The position numbers and the translations under genes were made by a program. Below the pieces are notes generated by a model. The model did no database searches. It worked only from the letters and a program-made list of their open reading frames with translations, and had not been told where the DNA came from. Positions 42,201-47,456 of a DNA stretch of 59,553 nucleotides are shown piece after piece. Every line of letters starts with the position of its first letter. Position 1 is the first letter of the stretch. The stretch is from a virus: positions 1-59,553 of the IMG/VR virus record IMGVR_UViG_3300019776_000258; one strand, written 5' to 3'.

Positions 42201-44826
42201 CAGGCGCTTGTCCTGCGGGATTGGTGTTGGCCAGTGGTCCTGCGCCACCCGCAGCAGGTTGTGCCCCGCCTTGGTTGTCGCCGGGTCGAACTGTCGTTGA
42301 CCCTCCCGCACCAGCATCGCCCCGAGGATCGCCGCCGCCAGCGGGTTGCTTGTTGCCCGTGCCGGGTTGCTGGGTTGGTCGGCCTGCGCCGGGTTGCTGC
42401 TGCTGTCCATCGGTGTCCTCCTTCGTGAGTGCAGTGAGCACGTCCATCGGCGCCGGTGCGTCCCCGAACAGGCCGGCGTCGGCCGTGATGCCCTTGGCCA
42501 GCCGCGTGTATTCCCGCAGGAAGTCGGCCATGCGGTCGCGGCCCATCGGGCGGGTCAGGAACTCGCCGCCGTACAGCAAGCGCAGGGCGCCCAGCACCAT
42601 CGGGTCGGGCGTCTGGCCCGTCGTGATGTCGGTTTGGCGCGCGAGATCGGACAGGCTCTGCCGCTGCTGGCGCGCACGGCGCACCATCGCCACCGCACCC
42701 AGCAGGGCCGGCGTGATGTCCGCGGCCGGGTCAATCGCCCCGCTGCGCGCGGAGTCGCGCATGTCCGCCCACTCGGGCGCCGCGAGCTTCAGCGCCTCGC
42801 CGATGGCCTTGATGTCGGTGTCCGTGGAGTCGAACATTTCGCCGATCAGGTCGGCGTCACCGTAGGCTGCCTGGGCGAGCGCGGCCTGGATGCGCTTGCG
42901 CCCGTCCGGCGAGAGCGTGCCGGCTTGGGTCATCATCCCGGCGAGGTCCTGGCCGGTGCCCTGCAGCCGGCCGACGAACCCCCGCACGAAGTCCAGGTTG
43001 CGCGGGTCCGCCACGTCCCCGCCTTGCCACACAGCCAGAAGTCCGCCGTCGATCAGCGGTGCATCCTGGCGGGCCAGTTCCCCAGGCGACATGCCCAGGC
43101 CCTGCCCCTGGCTGCGCGCGGCCATGTTGGGCTTGTTGTCGGCCTGCGAATACAGGCGCACGAGCGTCGGGTTGGGCGTGGAGCGGATCACTTCAGCCGG
43201 GATGCCGTGCTGGTCGGCGTCGGCTTCCAGGTCGGTGCCGTAGCCCGATGCCGTGCCCTGCGCCCAGGCAGCACGCAGGCCGGCGCTGCGGCCGTTGTTC
43301 AGCGCCTTGATGAGGCCGGGCGTCTCGTCACCGAAGAGCGGATTGGGCGTGCCGTCGGCAAAGTTCGACGGCTGCAGCAGGCTCGCATCGACCACCGCAT
43401 AGGTGAACGGCACACGCTGGCCGTCGGACATGACCGCGATGTCCTGGCGCCCGCGCGCCACGTCGGGGATGACGCTGGTGTCGTCGCCCTGGGCGAACAC
43501 CATCGGCGCCCCGGTGTCGGGCGAACGGGACGGGCCCAGGCGCAGGTAGTCGGGGCTCTGCGCGATGCTCTGCATCTGCAGCACGCTGGCCGGGCGGGTG
43601 CGGTCGCGGTTCTGCGCGTCCAGGTCGGGCGGGATGTTGGCCGGGTCCAGCGGAGGCACTACAGCGCCAGGGGCACCAGGAGCACCAGGGCCACCGGTGG
43701 GCGGGACGATGGTGCCGGCCGGGGCCGCGGGCGGTGCGGGCGGGGCCTGCACCGGCACCGGTGCAGGGGCCGGAGGCTGCGCATCTGGAGCCGGAGTGCC
43801 AGTGGGCGCCGCAGGGTCGCCGCGCAGGGCCTCAGACACGCCAGCCACGACCGACTGCGGGCCCGATCCGATGGCCGTCTCGACGATGGTGCGGCCGACA
43901 TCCTGGGTAAGCGGCCGGTTGTCATACTGGCCGGCCTGGAAGTTCGTCGCCACCTTCGGCGACACCTCTTCCAGTTGCTCGCCACCCAGTTCCGCGAGGG
44001 TCTTGCCGACACCGCGCCGCACCACGTTGCCGGCGCCACCCACGCCGAACAGCGCGGACTCCAGGCCCGTGCGCCCGCTGATGAAGCCCGTGACGCCGCC
44101 GACCGCAGCCGGCAGGCGCGAGTCGTCCAGGGCGCGCTGGTTGGCCTCTTCCTCGGAGTACCCGCGCTGCATCAGGGTGCGCTTGATGTCCTCGAAGGCT
44201 TCGCCCCGTGCGCCGCCCGCGTTGAGCGCCGCGTTGGTCACGCCACCCGCCGTGGTGGCAGCGGCGGCGCCGGCCGCAGTCGCTGCAGCCTGGGACATGG
44301 TGCCGGCCTTCACCGCCGCAGCCGTGCGCGCAGCCGTCGCCACCTGGGCGAGCTTGGCCGCGCCAATGCTCGGGATCATGCTGGGCAGGTTCGTGACGAC
44401 AAAGCGCGCCGCGAGCCCTGGGTCGCTCGAATACTGCGACGCGGCTTCGAGCACCTGGGCGATGACGCCATCCTCGCCGGCCTTGTCGATTGCCACGTTG
44501 GCGAGGTCGGATCGGACCTGCAGCGGTGCGGACTGCTTCTTGCGCCAGAACTCCGCGTTGTCACGGAAGAACCCGGCCACGCCGCCGTCAGGCGCCACCA
44601 GCGACGGCACGGCGCCAAGGATGGTGTTCACCCCCTCGGCCAGTTGCACGCCAGTGTCCGCCGCGGCCTGCCCCCAGGTGCGCTCCCGCTCCTGCGGGAA
44701 CACGAGCCGGCCGGCCGGCTGCTGGGTCTTCTGAGGCATCACCCCCTGCGCCGCCACCTGGGCAGCGTCGGAGGCGGGTTGCGCGGCTGCCTTCGAGGCG
44801 GGCTGATCGGGGTAGACGAGGGACAT
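30211..44826 (-). CDS. Giant polyvalent protein: ParB-like, MTase, SNO helicase, JAB, metallopeptidase, ART and C-terminal domain
   Basis: One 4,871-residue reading frame covers about a quarter of the genome. In order: Ala-rich N-terminus (1-340); Pro/Ala linker; DdrB-ParB-like region near 440-790; adenine methyltransferase with NPPFG at 1474; Gly-rich linker about 1600-1755; strawberry-notch-type helicase with Walker A QTGIGKG near 1846, DESH at 1995 and LGRVHRTGQI near 2403; JAB/RadC-like peptidase with HNHPSG at 3111; HEGLGH metallopeptidase at 3401; ADP-ribosyltransferase with YHGT at 3558 and YDGIEFE near 3666; and a C-terminal region resembling LPD38 (about 4390-4871). Such polyvalent proteins are thought to enter with the DNA and protect it from host defence. 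It is transcribed opposite to the other virion genes, after late element E. Confidence 0.9.
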   Translation of the reverse strand: MSLVYPDQPASKAAAQPASDAAQVAAQGVMPQKTQQPAGRLVFPQERERTWGQAAADTGVQLAEGVNTILGAVPSLVAPDGGVAGFFRDNAEFWRKKQSAPLQVRSDLANVAIDKAGEDGVIAQVLEAASQYSSDPGLAARFVVTNLPSMIPSIGAAKLAQVATAARTAAAVKAGTMSQAAATAAGAAAATTAGGVTNAALNAGGARGEAFEDIKRTLMQRGYSEEEANQRALDDSRLPAAVGGVTGFISGRTGLESALFGVGGAGNVVRRGVGKTLAELGGEQLEEVSPKVATNFQAGQYDNRPLTQDVGRTIVETAIGSGPQSVVAGVSEALRGDPAAPTGTPAPDAQPPAPAPVPVQAPPAPPAAPAGTIVPPTGGPGAPGAPGAVVPPLDPANIPPDLDAQNRDRTRPASVLQMQSIAQSPDYLRLGPSRSPDTGAPMVFAQGDDTSVIPDVARGRQDIAVMSDGQRVPFTYAVVDASLLQPSNFADGTPNPLFGDETPGLIKALNNGRSAGLRAAWAQGTASGYGTDLEADADQHGIPAEVIRSTPNPTLVRLYSQADNKPNMAARSQGQGLGMSPGELARQDAPLIDGGLLAVWQGGDVADPRNLDFVRGFVGRLQGTGQDLAGMMTQAGTLSPDGRKRIQAALAQAAYGDADLIGEMFDSTDTDIKAIGEALKLAAPEWADMRDSARSGAIDPAADITPALLGAVAMVRRARQQRQSLSDLARQTDITTGQTPDPMVLGALRLLYGGEFLTRPMGRDRMADFLREYTRLAKGITADAGLFGDAPAPMDVLTALTKEDTDGQQQQPGAGRPTQQPGTGNKQPAGGGDPRGDAGAGGSTTVRPGDNQGGAQPAAGGAGPLANTNPAGQAPAPGVAPAAPAPGTRSAQFTAYADWIGKNDKVPAGMLETIQLDERLDDGESEELLAMARAKNAAAPAPAPAPSSGRNIFTNPTPKPPAAPAPAPAPAAAPAQGQGEAATLPQDLSGAKPRYNYGAKTFELNFSSDIDRAAYITAQGKTSSRDADYVAFVSRQTGMTEDEVRAHGRAVRDAIKAMAKDADPGTLNVPTVARVTKPPRPPESPAQAPAQAPAPTPAGGANTVFTEDAAAAARARLKAKLGRLNSGIDPETMLDGITLAGYHIERGARTFAAYARAMVDDLGDAVKPYLVSWYLAVRNDPRAADFKADMDKAGAVEDADIDALLADKGKAEAPGSLPAGWTEASPGGMATNPDPKKGGIVDVAPATGQWFFVANRKGVAMRQGFASRDEALQALQADTTTPSLNTPSGRAALAQTIADRFIGGDGFKTIIEARKFIADATGEKIEAGTQAAKLADEAIEMAVVLAGREIVQAARAQGRDDGVIYDRLVNLYGLQPTLGVRTSTSVREQAYSTPVPLAFLASRRAQVAPDSTVGEPTGGNTMLLIEVDPKLATVNELNADRAANARALGFTVTTHDAARHQLAPEKSLDRVIANPPFGAVKGDDGQTVIFPVAANYGTREIDHAIAFKALDAMKDDGSAVLILGGVDASNDEAIREGYRGKSKREFYFRLYGLYNVVDHFTVDGGLYSKQGAGYPVDVVVIRGRGKATRAMPAAELPKRYDTWEALKKEKLDGSTEAGADGMVPTGGSAGTGRGDGAQGQQPGTRGLVDGPGGQGAGDGGQGAGPGRGGDVGGEGAGTPGSEGQSGRRGGTGGAQPGASQRPDAGRDGATQAPVPGEGDRRGGGNAQGDGGNRPGDVGGTGGGQGQRVGSGLSDRRGQEQETETQVAYTPESGAASVGTLVPRAMRDSIAASLKRVSDSVGNIDEFVAEKLGFDPETLRANFSAEQVDALALSIVSAEAGKGFIIGDQTGIGKGRVVAAMLRYAMRNDKVPVFVTEKPNLYADMIRDLDDIGMGDELRLQSSKPLILVTNSSEPIPYVLQRKIGEDVVETEHSLRAPGAGADLEKFFDKIAGSGDIGPYKVVFTTYSQLQTVKGKMTARMRMVQALAQGGYMVFDESHNAGGTQITQARTKKDRDAAKAGETTTGRSGFVRQLVRASSGSFFSSATYAKRPDVMDLYSSTNMMLAVDKPADLAPAIMLGGVPMQQIVATMLTEDGQYIRRERTFAGVTYDTRPMSVDRQTAENMAQSMRMILAFSRAKEAAVKSMQKEFDREGAMLGVMGGEKTSVQGANFGAIMHNLIDQMLLSLKAQESVDYAIERLKAGEKVVLTVANTMGSFLDDYATDFGIRPGEPVTLSFADLYQRYLEKQRMVRIKRPGGPKEGTPYRLTDKDLGPGLVAQFNAVGEFIRSAGFGAAPISPIDYMHQRLRDAGYKSDEITGRTVTVSYGSKVPTLASRRANIKQRLAAIRGFNGGTVDVLILNQSGATGLSLHASSKFKDKRKRHMVIVQAEKNIDTFMQMLGRVHRTGQIIPPAYTQAMASIPAEARPAAITMKKMASLNANTTASRKSAVTAEGVVDFMNDYGGQVAAEFLLENPEVHADLGGQKVLEIPADSTEADEDLIRKLTGYLPILPIDQQEAVYRDLVDRYNELLARENAMGSNKLEAAALDLGAKTEKREQITAKRESPVPSRFAEPAFMEQVDVARTVKPLTRAEVDEAVAQALAGKTPEAVAEAMAQTIQQQARDYADRVQALRVKQGADTDSDRRELMLREIQTIQAQKDILLDHIRSLKIGQAVTVLDQNQTATYGVITSVVGTGKTKNPVAGSGWKFTIALANGEARSITLSASQINKQFTIRPERGPVLTLDPRTNDVASMSIRDLFDAYGTGNIRREKRWMVTGNLLAGFASFPGQIVTYTKDDGSTAQGVLMRRGFDYEKRKGDAKATFQSADMIRRFFTEAGSNAMIGTPDGVLRVKWVGGYYPAEFEVSSSKRAGGTFFLDRGLTDALGRDFTKSGQVMRVAVREEEMMSALVYLMTERDDVSLEAKTNKDIARRLLGLPDATDAQGNRSVREEGAVYRVREQGDDARDIPADLFPDTLESLEPTAADPRVHRKRRNPGGVPVAAADEKPTAVLAVREDPAMPGVYHHSSQLVQVGIRDLPVSKVTNWMEASSALASLGKFAVEHLDALVTDKNGKPLAVVGAFKGAEAAAPAYPSVVLAEALRIEGAARVWGVHNHPSGNQELSIADRRLSESMRTTFEPSSVQWMGIAAIGEGRFQAYDGKAVTEGVLVEGKTVARVPIVERTIQRMNVGMPILASTAEAKRVMGAWSNNKPGLLFVSNSNQVTAWVPVKPGDMKVLRKDGRFDRLMNSATQAGARGVLISNPGGVMDTNTLDNIASALRMADVRVLDVIDPSQPKTLSERGLGARNDRPVFSRTDMPAKGMTLAAAQRIASGAVSAWANKPRLVVARNIQDPAVPQALRDEDKRQRAGGATGEVRGTFFQGAMYVFSDHLGSDLDVIETVFHEGLGHYGLRGLFGDALDAVLDMINLARPDLMRPKAAEYGADLRKPSHRRYIAEEVLAEMAQSEPTLGFVRRAIAAVRTWLRTNVPGLEKLRLTDAEIIRNFILPARQFVMRGQAQAGAGRDMAAAFQRAQATDSQAFKRWFGASKVVDDQGRPMVMYHGTTRGGFSVFDRLKTLEWRGPSMDTVGSWFSNNPSDKDGAGLYAASGGAGGDTIYPVYLSIQNPKKYRTFNEFLRNMHRAAGRKMPESAPGRGSTEELRAKLKEEGYDGIEFEQTDNGSLMQDIRDTQDAVERAKREEFSVSRRERLPYTQKRERLEQTLKSMRKELDEFGSSTEFDGQRVFIAFEPTQIKSAIGNSGAFDPANPDIRFSRGAFSDVNRMSAEQVQAEIKALMPRVDEAYEAGNLALAERLDARLETLMDALESNFVELEEDQLTAVDMLNPLLAGRIGDGEQGDAEADVVRDLANTWKEMSSGRMGYDNMSANEKADLLRGMLEDYASRHGGLKPRLTDRAILDAAEDAFKSVYGMRAEQLARIRQGRDLSAVRPANTPMFSRGPGQTPAQRAETILATPVTKARPLDRVFRAASRVTGLEFVARQAYDRAGHLLDRLTPETIKAGIVSDYGVPEAVIDMRVMLQGRQRQQLRRAGELVDKLSNLTRAESRIAYEWMNMDGSDPRAYLSMMQGLPEESVKVLQDVQRMIDDLSKEAVRLGQLDPRSYERNKFAYLRRTYDRYLEELTPQQQRAHQKATRILGDQYRMRGLVEPVDMAKIKSGDPEWWGRKEREGKGDTGLVNQKFIKLERLKPTGAGTIPLPGMTGKADGKVLEVVYWPAERSIPDKYSEWRRNEVFEVRDVKGGKVVLWRDFTKEEREAMGEVDEARFAIARTLQRMVHDVEVGRYLENLSQKFAKADGDEIDGVLVEASESWHRAFKPGEWVKVPDSKITGTSVHRYGKLAGKYLPGPIWNDVRFAVNGPTRPLGEVYSKILAAWKVSKTALTPAVHMNNVMANLVMADWHDVGAAHVAKALRLILAAHQRDGKGALGRAGNVAAGAGIADREAALEVMNRYRDAGGDIGSWATQEIAREQMAPLLDAVLEELGRDGDASVQGQIGVMAALQNLLHLKLPEAWAAFKQSKPATVLGREAQSMIDLYQAEDDVFRLAAWLAAKEQGLDDLRAGREARRSFLDYDINAPWVDAMRRSAWPFIAFTYRAVPMLFEIAGKRPHKILKLATLLGALNMLGVAMSGDDEDDEERRRRMLPEEKAGRVWGVVPKLIRMPWNDANGSPVYLDIRRFIPVGDVVDTGATQAAVPVPPGLMPGGPLVILGEVLMNKSAFTGKPITLGTDTPAESSAKVFEHLYKGFAPNLPGLPGTYATDALVNAGTGKTDAFGRQQSMAQAMASSVGVKLGSYPDDVLRRNTLGRAGAQRKEIETVMNGLQRQRNMNGISEAEYERKMEVQREKLRKLNQETREKVAQ

Positions 44827-44857
44827 GGGCGGGCTCGGCGTTGAGGCTCGGGGAGCC

Positions 44858-44870
44858 TGCCACGCTTGCC
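44858..44870 (-). promoter_or_regulatory. Recurrent late element, copy E
   Basis: On the minus strand this is an exact GGCAAGCGTGGCA, with an extra GCGTGGCA immediately before it. It ends 31 bases before the giant gene start. A GGCTC-CCC-GAGCC hairpin follows directly. The 48-bp gap between the two minus-strand genes contains nothing else. Confidence 0.6.
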
Positions 44871-44874
44871 ACGC

Positions 44875-45420
44875 CTAGCCGGGCAACATCGGCACCAAGG
44901 CAATGCGCGTGATCTGCGTCTTCGCCTTGGCCTCGCGCTCCGCAGCCTCGCGCATCATTTCCTCATTGCCCTTCAGTAGCTGCACTCCAAGCTGCCCGGC
45001 TTCGTTGGCCGTGCGGGTAATCATCGCCACCGTGCGCAGCGTGACCTCATCAAGCCCCGCGTCTGACGCTTCGGCCCGCTGAATCTCATCGTGCGCAGCC
45101 TGGGCGAGCCGCTGCGCCGTGGCCGACCCGTAGCGCGCAGCACGGGCCAGATTCGCGGACACGGCCCGCAATTCCTCGGCCAGCGACAGCGCCAGAACTT
45201 GCTGATCGGGCGGCAAGGCGAGCACTTCGGCCTGCGCATCGGCGAGCTTCTGGGCGACCTCCCGCACCTTCCGTACCTTGGCCTGATTCACCCCACGCTT
45301 GCGCAGCGCGGCCTCCGACACCCCGAACTCCCTAGCAAGAGACGACACGCTCTCGCCTGCGGTTGCGCGCCGCTCGATCTCGGCCCACTGCGAAGGTGCG
45401 ATCTTGGGAGGGAATGCCAT
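44875..45420 (-). CDS. HTH protein, candidate terminase small subunit
   Basis: The 181-residue product starts at ATG 45420, 12 bases after late element F. It begins MAFPPKIAPSQWAEIERRAT, and SLAREFGVSEAALRKRG is a helix-turn-helix near residue 25-45. The remainder is long helix with EVAQKLADAQAEVLALP and ATAQRLAQAAHDEIQRAE, ending with a short hydrophobic tail. An N-terminal HTH plus helical oligomerisation part is the layout of small terminases. Because terL at 1237 has no small partner beside it, this is the best candidate. It could also be a transcription factor for the minus-strand late unit. Confidence 0.65.
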   Translation of the reverse strand: MAFPPKIAPSQWAEIERRATAGESVSSLAREFGVSEAALRKRGVNQAKVRKVREVAQKLADAQAEVLALPPDQQVLALSLAEELRAVSANLARAARYGSATAQRLAQAAHDEIQRAEASDAGLDEVTLRTVAMITRTANEAGQLGVQLLKGNEEMMREAAEREAKAKTQITRIALVPMLPG

Positions 45421-45432
45421 GGTGCGAAACCT

Positions 45433-45445
45433 TGCCACGCTTGCG
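45433..45445 (-). promoter_or_regulatory. Recurrent late element, copy F, in a 7-bp inverted repeat
   Basis: On the minus strand this reads CGCAAGCGTGGCA, 12 of 13 bases of the common element. It is enclosed by GGTGCGA and TCGCACC, a perfect 7-bp inverted repeat (45421-45427 with 45446-45452). The right arm directly touches the ATG of the HTH gene. The element ends 12 bases before that ATG, with no Shine-Dalgarno sequence between. Confidence 0.6.
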
Positions 45446-45502
45446 TCGCACCATGAAAGACCCTGCGCCACGGTCGGAAAAGCGCACCCCGGTTTATGCC
45501 CG

Positions 45503-45508
45503 TACAAT
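45503..45508 (+). promoter_or_regulatory. Candidate -10 box TACAAT before the plus-strand island
   Basis: TACAAT lies 45 bases before the ATG at 45553, in the 132-bp gap between divergent genes. No convincing -35 hexamer is seen 16-18 bases upstream, so the promoter is weak or activator-dependent, or the call is wrong. Confidence 0.3.
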
Positions 45509-45552
45509 AACCACCGTCGGCAACGTCGCCGATGCAGTACGGAGTCAGCAAC

Positions 45553-45933
45553 ATGACCAGACCCCTTGACCCCCAAATCGCCGCGCGCATCGAGATCGAG
45601 CGCAAGGTTGTCTCCAATCTGATCCAGGTCGCCACGGCCGCAGGCTATGCCCTGCATTGCGTCGATGACGGCGAGGAACGAGTCCGCGTCAGCACCGAGG
45701 CCGAGGCCCTGGAGGCTGTCTTCGCCGTGGACGAGTCAACCATCCGGTTCCGGCACCCGGAAGAGCCCAAGAGTCACTGCGCCGTGATCGTCCTGGGTAA
45801 CAGCGGCTGGGACTGCGTGGCCGATGCGTCGATGGGCGACCGCTGGGACGCCGTGATTGAGGCCAATGCGGTGTTCGCGGAGTCGCTGGAGCAAGTGGAC
45901 GACGACACCCGGTCCTTCGGTCCGCGCCGCTGA
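45553..45933 (+). CDS. Hypothetical protein of the plus-strand island, 126 aa
   Basis: The product starts at ATG 45553 (GGAG nine bases upstream; ATG 45532 also in frame) with MTRPLDPQIAARIEIERKVV. It alternates helices and strands (NLIQVATAAGYALHCV, EALEAVFAVDESTIRF, CAVIVLGNSGWDCVADA) and ends with an acidic tail, suggesting a small alpha-beta protein. It is transcribed opposite to both neighbouring minus-strand operons. An accessory role, for example counter-defence, is possible but unsupported by any motif. Confidence 0.7.
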   Translation: MTRPLDPQIAARIEIERKVVSNLIQVATAAGYALHCVDDGEERVRVSTEAEALEAVFAVDESTIRFRHPEEPKSHCAVIVLGNSGWDCVADASMGDRWDAVIEANAVFAESLEQVDDDTRSFGPRR

Positions 45934-46003
45934 CCCCACGGTTCTGCCCGGCGTGCTGGGCAGACCTGTGGCGCCATCCCGGCCCACTTCACCGGAGTCC
46001 CGA

Positions 46004-46342
46004 ATGTTTCCCATCCTCCTTGACCAACGCATGACGCACCGTTACGTCGGCACCTATCGCCACCTGGACAAATGGCGCTACATCGGCACCGCCACCTTGA
46101 CCCCGCAACGCGAGGTCAACCCGGGCAACGGGCACGACGAAGGCGGCACCTACATTCGCTGGGCCACCCTGCCCAAAGGGATCGACCGCGATGCCGCGTG
46201 CCGCGCTTTGGAAGACACGATGTCGCGGTGGGGCTGCGCGCATGAGTTCGACTACTGCGGCTGCGCCTCTTTCACCACCCGCGTGGTGCACCGCCACGGC
46301 CGGCGCGTGGTCCTGCGGACCCGTGTGTCGTTCAACTACTGA
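46004..46342 (+). CDS. Hypothetical protein of the plus-strand island, 112 aa
   Basis: The product starts at ATG 46004 (a GGAG lies upstream) with MFPILLDQRMTHRYVGTYRH. It has many aromatic residues and a histidine/cysteine-containing segment (MSRWGCAHEFDYCGCASF) that might bind a metal, followed by a basic strand (RHGRRVVLRTRVSFNY). There is no known family. It is the second gene of the small plus-strand cluster and is followed 12 bases later by another small gene. Confidence 0.68.
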   Translation: MFPILLDQRMTHRYVGTYRHLDKWRYIGTATLTPQREVNPGNGHDEGGTYIRWATLPKGIDRDAACRALEDTMSRWGCAHEFDYCGCASFTTRVVHRHGRRVVLRTRVSFNY

Positions 46343-46354
46343 CCGGAGGCCGCG

Positions 46355-46624
46355 ATGCCCACGCAACTCTCCATGACCGGCGACGACTGGCTGAGCGACC
46401 GCGACCGCAAGCGGCAGGCCCAGGCCGACCGCAACCTCACGAAAACCAGCGTCGAGGCGGCGCGAAAGATGCGGGCCGCGTCCGAGGCGGTGCGGGCCCA
46501 GTACCGGGCCTACCTTGAGGCCGGCCACCCGGACAAGATGGGGGACGGTGACGGTCGCCTGCGGCTGATAGCCAGCCTCGAAGAACTGGCCGCCTATTTC
46601 GAGTCGGTCTACGGCAAGGAGTGA
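46355..46624 (+). CDS. Small helical hypothetical protein, 89 aa
   Basis: The product begins MPTQLSMTGDDWLSDRDRKR and is almost completely helical and charged (AQADRNLTKTSVEAARKMRA, YRAYLEAGHPDKMGDG). The last part (LIASLEELAAYFESVYGKE) is an amphipathic helix. It probably forms a small coiled coil. GGAGG lies before the ATG. It belongs to the plus-strand island and has no recognised family. Confidence 0.68.
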   Translation: MPTQLSMTGDDWLSDRDRKRQAQADRNLTKTSVEAARKMRAASEAVRAQYRAYLEAGHPDKMGDGDGRLRLIASLEELAAYFESVYGKE

Positions 46625-46627
46625 ACC

Positions 46628-46717
46628 ATGCACGACCAACCCCTGCGCCCCGTGGACGTGGCCTTTGCCGTCGCCTTCGGCCTGTGCCTGGGCGCGCTGA
46701 TCGGGATCGGGCTGTGA
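46628..46717 (+). CDS. Micro-protein with one membrane segment, 29 aa
   Basis: This very short gene reads MHDQPLRPVDVAFAVAFGLC followed by LGALIGIGL. It begins 3 bases after the preceding stop, whose end holds an AAGGAG ribosome-binding site, and its stop overlaps the next GTG. Residues 10-29 form a single hydrophobic segment. Small membrane proteins of this kind can affect lysis or superinfection, but no function is known. Confidence 0.5.
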   Translation: MHDQPLRPVDVAFAVAFGLCLGALIGIGL

Positions 46718-46896
46718 AGGGTCCGCCCTACACCACGCCCGATGGGGTCAAGCTGCCCCATGCGCCGGCCTCCTGGCCATTCGGCGCGCTGACCCCTGCC
46801 CCACCCCTTACCTTGCCCCAGGCATGGCCGCAGCGCCCGGCCAGGGCACCGGCACGGACTACCCCAATCGCAGACCTGCCCGAGGCGCCCTTCTGA
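46714..46896 (+). CDS. Small Pro-rich hypothetical protein, 60 aa
   Basis: The product starts at a GTG that overlaps the stop of the preceding micro-gene and begins MKGPPYTTPDGVKLPHAPAS. It is very rich in Pro and Ala (ALTPAPPLTLPQAWPQRPA) and ends ADLPEAPF. Composition suggests a disordered protein. The GTGA overlap supports translation. No family is recognised. Confidence 0.5.
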   Translation: MKGPPYTTPDGVKLPHAPASWPFGALTPAPPLTLPQAWPQRPARAPARTTPIADLPEAPF

Positions 46897-46898
46897 CC

Positions 46899-47081
46899 AT
46901 GACCACAAAGACCAAGAAGGCCGGAGGCCGGCCACCACTGCCACCGCTGCAGCGCCAATCGGCGCGCTTCGAGTTCAGGCTGACCCAGGCCCAGCGGGAG
47001 AAGCTGGTGCGCCTGGGCGGCACGGCGTGGCTGCATCGGATGATTGACGAGGCGCCGGAGCCGCGACAAGCGGGGTCTTGA
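46899..47081 (+). CDS. Small basic protein, 60 aa
   Basis: The product starts at ATG 46899, two bases after the previous stop, with MTTKTKKAGGRPPLPPLQRQ. The segment SARFEFRLTQAQREKLVRLG, followed by GTAWLHRMIDEAP, has the strand-helix-helix pattern of a small ribbon-helix-helix DNA-binding protein. Its 3' end overlaps the opposite-strand gene ending at 46975 by 107 bases. It may act as a local repressor; this is a guess from its fold-like pattern. Confidence 0.6.
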   Translation: MTTKTKKAGGRPPLPPLQRQSARFEFRLTQAQREKLVRLGGTAWLHRMIDEAPEPRQAGS

Positions 47082-47340
47082 TCCAGTCGCCGCGATAGCC
47101 CTTGCGGTCCTCGGTCCATTCGAGGTGACGGTTGCGCGGCTCATGGGCGGCAACGTACATCCACGCCAATACCTCGGCCTGCTCCGGCTGCTCCAGCGCG
47201 GCGCGGAGGGCATCAAGAGATTCCATTGCCGCCGCTATGACGGCCAACGGTGCCAGCGAATGCCAGCCAGTCATTGCATGCGTGCAGGCATCAATCGCCT
47301 GCTGCATCTTGGCGCGGGGTAGGGTAATCAAGTCAGCCAT
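46975..47340 (-). CDS. Hypothetical protein at the end of the minus-strand early operon, 121 aa
   Basis: The product starts at ATG 47340 with MADLITLPRAKMQQAIDACT. Residues 1-75 look like a compact helical domain (LAPLAVIAAAMESLDALRAA, EVLAWMYVAAHEPRNRHLEW), while the last 35 residues are Pro/Ala/Ser-rich and lie in the stretch shared with the convergent gene. The N-terminal part resembles small phage proteins that follow replication genes. The start lies inside the 3' end of the upstream micro-gene, so translation is probably coupled. Confidence 0.6.
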   Translation of the reverse strand: MADLITLPRAKMQQAIDACTHAMTGWHSLAPLAVIAAAMESLDALRAALEQPEQAEVLAWMYVAAHEPRNRHLEWTEDRKGYRGDWIKTPLVAAPAPRQSSDAATPCRPGAPASPAGPGSA

Positions 47341-47456
47341 TTCCACACCCCCCACACAGCCCCGCCCGCCAGGGCAACCACGCCGACCACCGCCAGCGCC
47401 ACCACGGTCCAGACAAACCGCTCCAGACCGCGGCCCTCGTTGGGTGTTTCTCTCAT
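47328..47456 (-). CDS. Small membrane protein, 42 aa
   Basis: This short gene reads MRETPNEGRGLERFVWTVVA, then LAVVGVVALAGGAVWGVWKW and LT. Residues 14-37 form one strongly hydrophobic membrane segment. Its ATG overlaps the stop of the upstream gene (ATGA) and its stop lies 12 bases into the next gene, so it is well embedded in the operon. It could act in membrane-linked exclusion or lysis timing; there is no direct evidence. Confidence 0.55.
   Translation of the reverse strand: MRETPNEGRGLERFVWTVVALAVVGVVALAGGAVWGVWKWLT

Noticed and set aside
42346-44844. Long plus-strand open frame opposite the giant gene
   Set aside because: It is a GC-bias shadow, Arg/Gly/His-rich with no domain. The same holds for other long antisense frames, such as 19663-21402 and 36355-39072.
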